Source: Pseudomonadota bacterium (GTDB taxonomy: Bacteria; Myxococcota; Bradymonadia; UBA4248). Taken from it: a stretch of DNA of 12,721 bases. This document shows positions 1 through 4,506 of this stretch, piece by piece. The position numbers and the translations under genes are program-made. Location of the stretch: NCBI GenBank assembly GCA_017613855.1, contig JAGACY010000468.1, positions 1 through 12,721 of the forward strand, in the 5' to 3' direction. How positions within the stretch are numbered: the stretch's first letter is position 1; each line of letters begins with the position of its first letter. The notes under the pieces were generated by a model, which saw only the letters and a program-made list of their open reading frames with translations, was not told where the DNA came from and made no database searches.

Positions 1-1
1 A

Positions 2-529
2 TCCTGGAAGGCTGTAGACGTTGTGCCTGGTGATCCGGGGCCGGGCGATGACCCTGGTACAGGCGATGATCCCGGCACAGGCGACAATCCTGGCACAGGC
101 GACAATCCTGGCACAGGCGACAATCCTGGCACAGGCGACAACCCCGGTACAGGCGACAAACCCGGCACAGGCGACAATCCCGGCACAGGCGACAATCCCG
201 GTACAGGCGATGATCCCGGCACAGGCGACAATCCCGGCACAGGCAACAATCCCGGCACAGGCGATGATCCCGGCACAGGCGACAATCCCGGTACAGGCGA
301 CAATCCCGGCACAGGCGATAACCCCGGTACAGGCGATAACCCCGGTGCAGGCGATGATCCGGCACCTGATGGACCGAGCAATGGTGGTTCTTCTGAAGAT
401 TCCGGCAATTCTTCATCCAGTGGATCGGGATGTTCGACTGGCAGTCATCCGTCTTCTGGGACAGTACCTGTCTTATTTGGTATTTTGGGTGGTTTTCTGG
501 TATGGGTACGTAGGCGCAGACGTGTTTAG
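2..529 (+). CDS. C-terminal part of a surface protein: repetitive linker plus MYXO-CTERM-like sorting tail (5' end outside window)
   Basis: The frame is open from base 2, so the gene very probably begins upstream; the GTG at 23 has no ribosome binding site and lies in the linker. What is visible is a run of 18 hexapeptides of the form PGTGDN (also DD, NN, DK, and [12 protein letters not shown] at the ends), then an Asp/Ser/Gly-rich stretch, then a tail with a single Cys (codon 431-433), a short hydrophobic segment ([15 protein letters not shown]) and RRRRRV at the C-terminus. A Cys followed by a short membrane span and an Arg cluster is the layout of the MYXO-CTERM sorting signal processed by myxosortases in Myxococcota. 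The linker would hold an upstream extracellular domain away from the outer membrane. That domain is not in the window, so the function is unknown. The tail assignment is by pattern, not by profile search. Confidence 0.8.
   Translation, partial: SWKAVDVVPGDPGPGDDPGTGDDPGTGDNPGTGDNPGTGDNPGTGDNPGTGDKPGTGDNPGTGDNPGTGDDPGTGDNPGTGNNPGTGDDPGTGDNPGTGDNPGTGDNPGTGDNPGAGDDPAPDGPSNGGSSEDSGNSSSSGSGCSTGSHPSSGTVPVLFGILGGFLVWVRRRRRV
35..358 (+). repeat. 18-bp tandem repeat, 18 units, coding for PGTGDN hexapeptides
   Basis: There are eighteen head-to-tail 18-bp units in frame with the partial surface-protein gene: one PGPGDD, sixteen PGTG units (mostly GDN, some GDD, one GNN, one GDK) and one PGAGDD. Units differ mainly at third positions (ccc/cct, ggc/ggt, aat/aac/gat). 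The period is a multiple of 3, so gain or loss of units changes linker length without a frameshift. The repeat also leaves a second frame open (21-563), which is a by-product. Confidence 0.95.
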
Positions 530-587
530 AATACGAAAATCGCTGTATTTTTCCAGAAAGTAGGGTATAAGCTTTAATGCATTCATA

Positions 588-646
588 TTTACCTTGCGTA
601 AAAGGGTAAAATGACGTTAAGAATACAAGACACTCTTTTGTGAGTG
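588..646. promoter_or_regulatory. Two small dyads upstream of the 66-aa lipoprotein gene
   Basis: TTTACC (588-593) and GGTAAA (605-610) form a 6-bp inverted repeat with an 11-nt spacer. CACTC (631-635) and GAGTG (642-646) form a second one. Both lie in the 181-bp gap before the lipoprotein start at 711 and could be operator or leader-hairpin sequences. No convincing -35/-10 pair was found, so a regulatory role is only a suggestion. Confidence 0.2.
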
Positions 647-710
647 AGCGCTGGGTGGTTAATCAGTCGCCTGAGACGACAAATCAGATAACAAACCGAT
701 GGAGGTTAAA

Positions 711-911
711 ATGAACAAACGTGTTGTCCTTGCTCTTTTTGTGATGATGAGCATTGGGTGTGCGCTTATGGGTTGCAAATCCTGGGCACCAAGTACGACA
801 GAAACAGGTAAATGCGCAGTGGATCGTCAGTGGGTTCCCCCCAAGCAGGATCCGAATACCGGCGAATGGAAAGAAGGCTATTGTGAATGGCTTCCTGGCA
901 AAGCTGGTTAG
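711..911 (+). CDS. Small lipoprotein, 66 aa, unknown function
   Basis: The start is set at ATG 711 because GGAGG at 701-705 sits 5 nt upstream; an in-frame ATG at 699 overlaps that site and is unlikely. The protein has a short Lys/Arg n-region, a hydrophobic h-region and a lipobox-like LMGC with Cys22, giving a mature lipoprotein of about 45 residues. The lipobox has Met at -2, slightly off consensus. The mature part contains two further Cys and several Trp (SWAP, QWVPP, EWKEGYCEWLPG), suggesting a small disulfide-held or surface-exposed peptide. No family was recognised. It is a single-gene unit closed by the terminator at 931-958. Confidence 0.75.
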   Translation: MNKRVVLALFVMMSIGCALMGCKSWAPSTTETGKCAVDRQWVPPKQDPNTGEWKEGYCEWLPGKAG

Positions 912-930
912 TGCATCCCCCTGTAGATAT

Positions 931-958
931 AAAAAAAGCGGCCTTTGGCCGCTTTTTT
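931..958 (+). terminator. Intrinsic terminator of the 66-aa lipoprotein gene (probably bidirectional)
   Basis: GCGGCC (938-943) and GGCCGC (947-952) form a perfect 6-bp GC stem around a TTT loop, with seven A before and six T after. The A and T tracts can extend the stem and make it work from both sides. It starts 20 nt after the lipoprotein stop codon. Confidence 0.9.
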
Positions 959-963
959 AATGC

Positions 964-991
964 ATAATGGATAATGAATAATTGATAATTT
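964..991. repeat. Degenerate heptamer array, ATAATnn x 4
   Basis: Four consecutive 7-bp units share ATAAT and differ in the last two bases (GG, GA, TG, TT). The array follows directly on the T-tract of the upstream terminator. It is one of several 7-bp tandem arrays in intergenic DNA of this window. Confidence 0.7.
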
Positions 992-1030
992 GTATAGTAT
1001 TCTTAGGGTAAATCCTGAAGAATCGAGTGT

Positions 1031-1053
1031 GTGCCGGACAACAGGTTCGGTAC
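1031..1053 (+). other. Possible RNA hairpin in the 912-1171 intergenic region
   Basis: GTGCCGGAC (1031-1039) can pair over all nine positions with GTTCGGTAC (1045-1053) if two G-U pairs are allowed, with loop AACAG. The G-U pairs favour a plus-strand RNA structure over a DNA palindrome. It lies 12 nt before a second hairpin with a T-run (1066-1093). No promoter was identified, so a small RNA cannot be claimed. Confidence 0.3.
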
Positions 1054-1060
1054 AAAGAAC

Positions 1061-1097
1061 GCATTGGGGCGACCACATTGGGTCGCCCTTTTTAATG
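1061..1097. repeat. Palindromic intergenic repeat, copy 1, with terminator-like T-run
   Basis: This is the first of two direct copies spaced 60 bp apart; the first 28 bp (1061-1088) are identical to 1121-1148. GGGCGACC (1067-1074) pairs with GGTCGCCC (1081-1088), and TTTTT follows at 1089-1093, so this copy could terminate plus-strand transcription. The repeat ends in TTTTTAATG. Confidence 0.85.
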
Positions 1098-1120
1098 TTT
1101 TTTTTCCATGGGTTATGCAT

Positions 1121-1162
1121 GCATTGGGGCGACCACATTGGGTCGCCCCTACTTTTTAATGC
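1121..1162. repeat. Palindromic intergenic repeat, copy 2
   Basis: This copy is identical to copy 1 over 28 bp, then has 4 extra bases (CTAC-like) before the shared TTTTTAATG. Its stem is 9 bp: GGGGCGACC (1126-1134) with GGTCGCCCC (1141-1149). The element is bounded by GCATT (1121-1125) and AATGC (1158-1162), a short terminal inverted repeat. It resembles REP-type dispersed palindromes. It lies 9 nt beyond the stop of the minus-strand PDZ lipoprotein gene and may limit read-through. Confidence 0.85.
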
Positions 1163-1171
1163 GTTTGTTCC

Positions 1172-1777
1172 CTAGGGATTGATGTTCCATTCGAGGTTGA
1201 AGCGATCGACGCCGCGCTGTATGTTGACCGTGCAATTCGATTGTTTTTTGCAGTTTTCCCAGGCATTGAAATATTCATCGGGATTTTTTGGAAGTTTTCC
1301 ATTAATTCCGACGATAATGTCTTCGTTGACCAGGTCAACACCGGCGAAAGGTTTGAGATCCTTGACGCGGTATCCCAAGAGTGCGCCGCCATCCGTAATG
1401 GGATCGAGGGTCATTCTGCCCAAAACAATGGCAGGACTTTGGGCAAAAAATGCATCGTAATCAGCCTTTGAAATCGAGAATTGTTTTTCCGGTTTTAATG
1501 TGGCTGTGTCATTTGCGGGCGATGTTTGTGCCTGGTCAGATCCTGATGGTGATGCAGTTCCTAAAAGATCCTGTGCTGCAGATTCGCCTATTACGACGGT
1601 GTATTCTGTGTCTTTTTGAATTGGGGACGGCGAAGTGGCTTCGGCATTTTCGATGGCCTGGGCATAGCGTGCTTCATCTTTTGCGGACATTTCGTGAGAT
1701 GTTCCGGTTGTGGCACATGCCGAAAACAAAATGGCAGAACATAGAATGAGGATAAGCTGGATCATTTGATTTTTCAT
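1172..1777 (-). CDS. Lipoprotein with C-terminal PDZ/GspC-like domain, 201 aa
   Basis: The start is ATG at 1777 with AAGGA 7 nt upstream; in-frame Met codons further upstream lack a ribosome binding site. Residues 1-20 are a lipoprotein signal ending in FSAC, so the mature protein begins CATTG. Residues about 25-105 are low-complexity, rich in Ala, Ser, Thr, Glu and Asp (a tether). Residues about 110-200 look like the periplasmic region of type II secretion protein C: a short FSISKADYDAFFAQ helix, a GALLGYRVKDLKP strand, then a PDZ-like motif LVNEDIIVGINGKLPKNPDE. In GspC this region contacts the secretin. Here it sits on a lipoprotein with no other secretion genes in view, so it may be a stand-alone periplasmic adaptor. 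It is transcribed away from the 1869-3313 gene pair. Confidence 0.75.
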   Translation of the reverse strand: MKNQMIQLILILCSAILFSACATTGTSHEMSAKDEARYAQAIENAEATSPSPIQKDTEYTVVIGESAAQDLLGTASPSGSDQAQTSPANDTATLKPEKQFSISKADYDAFFAQSPAIVLGRMTLDPITDGGALLGYRVKDLKPFAGVDLVNEDIIVGINGKLPKNPDEYFNAWENCKKQSNCTVNIQRGVDRFNLEWNINP

Positions 1778-1800
1778 GCTAAAATCCTTATTGAGAATGT

Positions 1801-1830
1801 GCGATAGATGCACTGAATCATTGTTATCGC
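1801..1830. promoter_or_regulatory. Inverted repeat in the divergent promoter region
   Basis: GCGATA (1801-1806) and TATCGC (1825-1830) form a perfect 6-bp inverted repeat spaced by 18 nt. It is centred in the 91-bp gap between the divergent starts at 1777 (-) and 1869 (+). The placement suits an operator acting on both sides. No strong -35/-10 pair was seen, and the arms are short enough to occur by chance. Confidence 0.25.
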
Positions 1831-1868
1831 GTTATATGAGGGAATGCGAATTTTTAGGGAACTATCCA

Positions 1869-2444
1869 ATGAAAAAACTCTTTATAGCGACGCTTTTAGT
1901 CCTGGTTCCGTTGGGATTTTTCAGTATTCATCCAGTACATGCAACCACACTGGCAGCGCTTTCGGATGAAGACCTAATTGATAAATCGGGGGCGATTGTG
2001 CATGGCACGATCATTCAAAAAGAGTCCATCCAATACGATGCACGCACGATATTGACGAAAGTGACTCTCAGAGTTGAAGAATATCTGAAGAAGCCCGAAG
2101 GAAGTACAGAAGACAGCGAATTTGTTTTTTATACGCGCGGGGGTGTTATTGGCGATGTCGTCCAGACGGTTGCAGGGGAATTCAGAGCTGTTGAGGGCGC
2201 GGAGGTTATTGTATTTCTCGAGAAAATCAAGAAATACGGCGATTTGTGGATGGTTTTGGGACTGAGGACCGGTGCGTATTGGGTCGAAAAAGCGGATGAA
2301 GCGGATGCGCATGCAGAAAAGATGGTTTTGGAGCGCAGCCCTATCGCCTGTGGGCCGGTTAAACCGCAAAAAGTCGCTTTAAGAGAGGTTCGTGAACGCA
2401 TTATTCGTCGTGTTGCCAAGTCACGTCCAGGGGCAATGAAATGA
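1869..2444 (+). CDS. Secreted protein of unknown function, 191 aa, coupled to a matrixin gene
   Basis: The start at ATG 1869 is supported by AGGGA at 1856-1860 and by the signal peptide that follows (MKKLFIATLLVLVPLGFF...VHA, about 25 aa). The mature protein opens with TTLAALSDEDLIDKSGAIVHGTI, then alternating strands, with a conserved-looking FYTRGGVIGDVVQTVAG block and EGAEVIVFLEK. From memory, this pattern (residues that start 'are we a site for...', a beta-rich core with a GG..G block, then V.FLE) matches an uncharacterised secreted family common next to matrixins in myxobacteria-like genomes. No catalytic motif is visible. Its stop overlaps the matrixin start (ATGA, 2441-2444), so the two are likely translationally coupled and may act together. 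Whether it is a partner, chaperone or inhibitor of the protease is not shown by the sequence. Confidence 0.8.
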   Translation: MKKLFIATLLVLVPLGFFSIHPVHATTLAALSDEDLIDKSGAIVHGTIIQKESIQYDARTILTKVTLRVEEYLKKPEGSTEDSEFVFYTRGGVIGDVVQTVAGEFRAVEGAEVIVFLEKIKKYGDLWMVLGLRTGAYWVEKADEADAHAEKMVLERSPIACGPVKPQKVALREVRERIIRRVAKSRPGAMK

Positions 2445-3313
2445 AATATTTTTCCATATATCTGACGATGCTTTTGGCAATGGCATTTTTTTGCGTGCCG
2501 GTTGCTTTTGCATGGGACATTACGAAGACATGCGGTACAGGGGAGGGGGAAGAACTTTGTCAGGAGGGGGAATCACCGCTTCCGACCTATTGGCAGATGC
2601 CATGTCTGTCCTACTACCTGAATGAGAATGGTAGCTCTCGGATGGGATTTGTGAGCGTTCAGGAGGCGCTCAAAAAATCGATTCAGGAATGGAATCGTCC
2701 GGATATTTCTTCCTTGACGCTTCACTATGCCGGTCTGACCAATGAAGACCGCATTGGCTACAATCCCTATATCGATGACAATGCAAATATCATTGTATTT
2801 CGTGATGATGAATGGCATGAATCCCACGCCATGATAGCGCTGACAACGGTCACACACAGTCGTTCGACTGGCATCATTTACGATGCGGATATTGAGATCA
2901 ATTCATACGATTATCCCTTCGGGATTTATGAAAAAGACGGAAAAAGTGTAGTCGATCTTCAGAATACTCTGACACATGAAATTGGCCACACATTCGGCCT
3001 GGCGCATTCAGGAGAAAACGGCTCAACCATGGCTCCCTATTCGGGGACTGGTGAGATAGAGCTGCGCACTTTGGGTCAAGATGATCTTGATGCCATTGCA
3101 AATATCTATCCGCCTTCGGCCCAAAAGTGCCAGTTTTCGAAAGACAATTATTTTGAAAGACCCATCTATGAGATGACCGAGGGTCCGGCCGCACATTCTT
3201 CGAGCTGCAGCGGTGTGCCAGTACAAGGGCAAGATACGTCGCGGGGCTGGCTGCTGTTGTGTGGGGTTGTGCTGTGCATCCTAAAAAAAAGGCGCGTATT
3301 GCGATCGCAATAG
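2441..3313 (+). CDS. Matrixin-like secreted zinc metalloprotease with C-terminal sorting-like anchor, 290 aa
   Basis: The protein has a signal peptide (residues 1-24, ending VAFA), a short Cys-containing N-terminal stretch, and a metzincin domain. The zinc site HEIGHTFGLAH is at residues 179-189 (three His ligands and catalytic Glu180), and the Met-turn STM has Met197. Upstream are the expected helix (SIQEWNR), the strand NIIVFRDDEW and IIYDADIEIN. After LGQDDLDAIANIYPP the catalytic domain ends, as in matrixins. Residues about 250-290 form a tail with Cys256, a hydrophobic stretch (WLLLCGVVLCIL) and KKRRVLRSQ, resembling the MYXO-CTERM layout seen also in the 2-529 protein. The protease is therefore probably surface-anchored rather than freely released. 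No classical cysteine-switch propeptide was seen. Translation is coupled to the upstream gene by ATGA. Confidence 0.88.
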   Translation: MKYFSIYLTMLLAMAFFCVPVAFAWDITKTCGTGEGEELCQEGESPLPTYWQMPCLSYYLNENGSSRMGFVSVQEALKKSIQEWNRPDISSLTLHYAGLTNEDRIGYNPYIDDNANIIVFRDDEWHESHAMIALTTVTHSRSTGIIYDADIEINSYDYPFGIYEKDGKSVVDLQNTLTHEIGHTFGLAHSGENGSTMAPYSGTGEIELRTLGQDDLDAIANIYPPSAQKCQFSKDNYFERPIYEMTEGPAAHSSSCSGVPVQGQDTSRGWLLLCGVVLCILKKRRVLRSQ

Positions 3314-3320
3314 CGCCTTT
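3283..3320 (-). terminator. Intrinsic terminator of efpL, embedded in the 3' end of the matrixin gene
   Basis: TATTGCGATCGCAATA (3297-3312) is a perfect 16-bp palindrome. GGCGC (3291-3295) and GCGCC (3313-3317) extend the stem with one bulged G. Read on the minus strand, the hairpin is followed by eight T (complement of A at 3283-3290), a good intrinsic terminator for efpL, whose stop is 55 nt away. On the plus strand the following T-run is only three. The same bases encode the last residues KKRRVLRSQ and the stop of the matrixin. Confidence 0.75.
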
Positions 3321-3357
3321 CGCCAGGCGTATCGGGGCAGCGCCCCGATAGCCGGCG
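3321..3357. repeat. GC-rich hairpin element between convergent genes
   Basis: TATCGGGGC (3330-3338) and GCCCCGATA (3342-3350) form a perfect 9-bp stem with loop AGC. Outside it GGC/GCC and CGCC/GGCG can add seven pairs, with single-base bulges. It resembles in layout the TATTGGC/GCCAATA hairpin at 12657-12673. It lies between the convergent matrixin and efpL stops and may serve as a barrier to read-through or be a dispersed repeat. Confidence 0.65.
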
Positions 3358-3375
3358 TTTCATAAAACATCAATA

Positions 3376-3942
3376 TTATGCGCGTTTGATATAGCGAGCA
3401 TCGCGCGTGTCGATGACGAGAAGCGTATCCTGATCGATGAAAAGTGGAACCTGGACCTCAAGTCCGGTTTCGAGTTTTGCGCGTTTGGTGGCTGCAGTGA
3501 CCGTATCGCCTTTGATGGCAGGTTCACATTCGACGACGCGGAGCGTCACCGTATTGGGGATTTGCAGGCCGATGGGATTGCCGTCGTGAAGCAGTACCTG
3601 AACATCGTCATTTTCGCGGATGAACTGGAGTTCGTATTCGATCATGTCGCCGGTCATGGTGAACTGCTCGTAAGTCTCGTTGTTCATAAAGATGTAGTTC
3701 TCTTTATTTTCATTGTAGAGATACTGGCAGGGGACAATTTCGAAATTCGGAACTTCGACGCGATCTTCGGCTTTGAACGTCTTTTGCAGGATCTGTTTGG
3801 TACGGATGTTCTTGGCTTTGAGTTTGACGAGTGTGGCACCGCCGCGTGCAGAGGGCGTCTGAACTGTGGTTTCGAGGACGGTAAAGGGATCGCCGTCCAT
3901 GAGCAGAAGTGAACCTTTTTTAAGATCGATACTGGTTGGCAT
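3376..3942 (-). CDS. efpL: Elongation factor P paralogue of the EfpL/YeiP type, 188 aa
   Basis: EF-P proteins bind the ribosome between the E and P sites and relieve stalling at proline stretches and other difficult motifs. The length (188 aa) and three-domain layout fit the family: N-terminal KOW-like domain (1 to about 65), middle OB domain with FMNNETYEQFTM, and C-terminal OB domain with GLEVQVPLFID and a final DTRDARYIKRA. The loop that reaches the peptidyl-transferase centre reads TPSARGGATLVKLK. From memory this matches E. coli YeiP/EfpL (SPTARGAATLYK) and not canonical EF-P (KPGKGQAF), whose Lys34 is modified; the tip residue here is Arg33. The start is fixed by AAGGAG 7 nt upstream of ATG 3942. 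The gene appears monocistronic, with its own leader (3943-4015) and a terminator within the convergent matrixin gene. If the genome also has canonical efp, this would be the paralogue; that cannot be seen here. Confidence 0.92.
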   Translation of the reverse strand: MPTSIDLKKGSLLLMDGDPFTVLETTVQTPSARGGATLVKLKAKNIRTKQILQKTFKAEDRVEVPNFEIVPCQYLYNENKENYIFMNNETYEQFTMTGDMIEYELQFIRENDDVQVLLHDGNPIGLQIPNTVTLRVVECEPAIKGDTVTAATKRAKLETGLEVQVPLFIDQDTLLVIDTRDARYIKRA

Positions 3943-3960
3943 GTAAGCTCCTTTTTAATG

Positions 3961-3988
3961 CGGAATTCGGAATTCGGAATTCGGAATT
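3961..3988. repeat. Perfect heptamer array, CGGAATT x 4
   Basis: Four identical 7-bp units stand head to tail in the leader of efpL, between the candidate -10 and the ribosome binding site. Perfect identity suggests recent expansion or active slippage. It is closely related in sequence to the AGGAATT array at 7548-7575. Confidence 0.9.
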
Positions 3989-3993
3989 ATGGG

Positions 3994-4015
3994 TGCAATT
4001 TTATAGGGAATTGCA
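3994..4015 (-). promoter_or_regulatory. Candidate efpL promoter -10 inside an inverted repeat
   Basis: On the minus strand TATAAA (complement of 4000-4005) is a plausible -10 about 58 nt upstream of the efpL ATG; no good -35 is visible. It lies within TGCAATT (3994-4000) and AATTGCA (4009-4015), a perfect 7-bp inverted repeat with an 8-nt spacer. A repressor binding there would block the promoter; alternatively the dyad is incidental. Confidence 0.35.
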
Positions 4016-4056
4016 GGATTCGTTGAGAGGGAGGACTTGATTTTTTGCAAACAAAG

Positions 4057-4338
4057 CTAATCGCATGGTGTGTTGTGCTTGATGCATTGTTTCAATTCGT
4101 CGCGTTCCTGAGCCACCTTTTGTGAGTAGGTATGTCGAAGCGCGGTGTTGTAGTATTCAATGGCGAGTGTGTAATCCTGATTTTCGCGGGCCATGACAGC
4201 CATAATATAGGCCTGGGTCGCTTCCGGATGGATCGTTGGCGCATAACCCCAGGTGTAAATGGGGGAACAGGCCGGGAGACCGACGAAAAACAAAAGTAAA
4301 ACAAGACATTTTCGTGCTTGTTTATCGTGAGATGACAT
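4057..4338 (-). CDS. Small lipoprotein with one TPR-like motif, 93 aa
   Basis: From ATG 4338 the protein has a charged n-region (MSSHDKQARK), a hydrophobic h-region (LVLLLFFV) and lipobox LPAC with Cys24. The mature part contains a helix pair (AYIMAVMARENQDYTLAIEYYNTALRH) with TPR spacing, then a Lys/Glu-rich helix and two Cys near the end. An in-frame ATG at 4383 would add 15 residues before the signal, but that ATG lies within the left arm of the 4379-4504 inverted repeat and spoils the signal-peptide layout, so 4338 is preferred. Neither start has a clear Shine-Dalgarno, so translation may be weak or the real start may differ. It lies 168 nt downstream of the 700-aa gene on the same strand and no terminator was found between it and efpL. 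The function is unknown; TPR lipoproteins usually bind other envelope proteins. Confidence 0.6.
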   Translation of the reverse strand: MSSHDKQARKCLVLLLFFVGLPACSPIYTWGYAPTIHPEATQAYIMAVMARENQDYTLAIEYYNTALRHTYSQKVAQERDELKQCIKHNTPCD

Positions 4339-4376
4339 TTTTAATGGATAGTTTTTTACTGGGAGTGAGTCATTCT

Positions 4377-4397
4377 GATTCATGATTCACGATTCAC
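4377..4397. repeat. Heptamer array, GATTCAY x 3
   Basis: GATTCAT, GATTCAC and GATTCAC occur head to tail. The array coincides with the left arm of the inverted-repeat element and covers the rejected upstream ATG (4381-4383) of the TPR lipoprotein. Confidence 0.65.
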
Positions 4398-4504
4398 TGA
4401 CTTCTCAGAGCACGATTTTCAATCCTTCTGTTATACGCGTTGGGAATGGTTCATCCTGCTGAATTCCGTTCGTGAGAACGTCATCGTGGATCGTGAATTA
4501 TGAA
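4379..4504. mobile_element. Candidate MITE-like 126-bp inverted-repeat element (no coding capacity)
   Basis: The outer 19 bases of each end (4379-4397, and 4486-4504 read on the other strand) agree at 17 of 19 positions, consensus TTCATRATTCACGATYCAC. Similarity continues inward with small gaps (TGAC, TTCTCA and ACG blocks), giving arms of about 35 nt. The right end lies 2 nt from the stop codon of the 700-aa gene; the left end lies just upstream of the TPR lipoprotein. No target-site duplication could be recognised, and the arms partly consist of 7-bp repeats, so an origin by local repeat growth is also possible. In minus-strand RNA it would form a long hairpin between the two genes. Confidence 0.45.
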
Positions 4505-4506
4505 AA

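Noticed and set aside
21..563. Second long open frame over the 18-bp repeat region (180 aa, Pro/Ala/Gln-rich)
   Set aside because: It is open only because the 18-bp unit has no stops in this frame. The alternative frame has a clear Cys-hydrophobic-Arg tail and is open to the window edge.
699..710. ATG 699 as start of the small lipoprotein
   Set aside because: GGAGG at 701-705 overlaps this codon and is ideally placed for ATG 711; the signal peptide is also better from 711.
1061..1162. Possible CRISPR repeat pair
   Set aside because: There are only two copies, the unit is a strong palindrome with a T-run, and there is no leader, further spacers or cas genes.
3301..3308. GCGATCGC, identical to the cyanobacterial HIP1 octamer
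   Set aside because: It is the centre of the terminator palindrome and a single occurrence. The gene content does not suggest a cyanobacterium.
1869..3313. Toxin-immunity or protease-inhibitor pair
   Set aside because: The overlap of the genes is clear, but nothing in the 191-aa protein shows inhibitor features; only coupling can be claimed.
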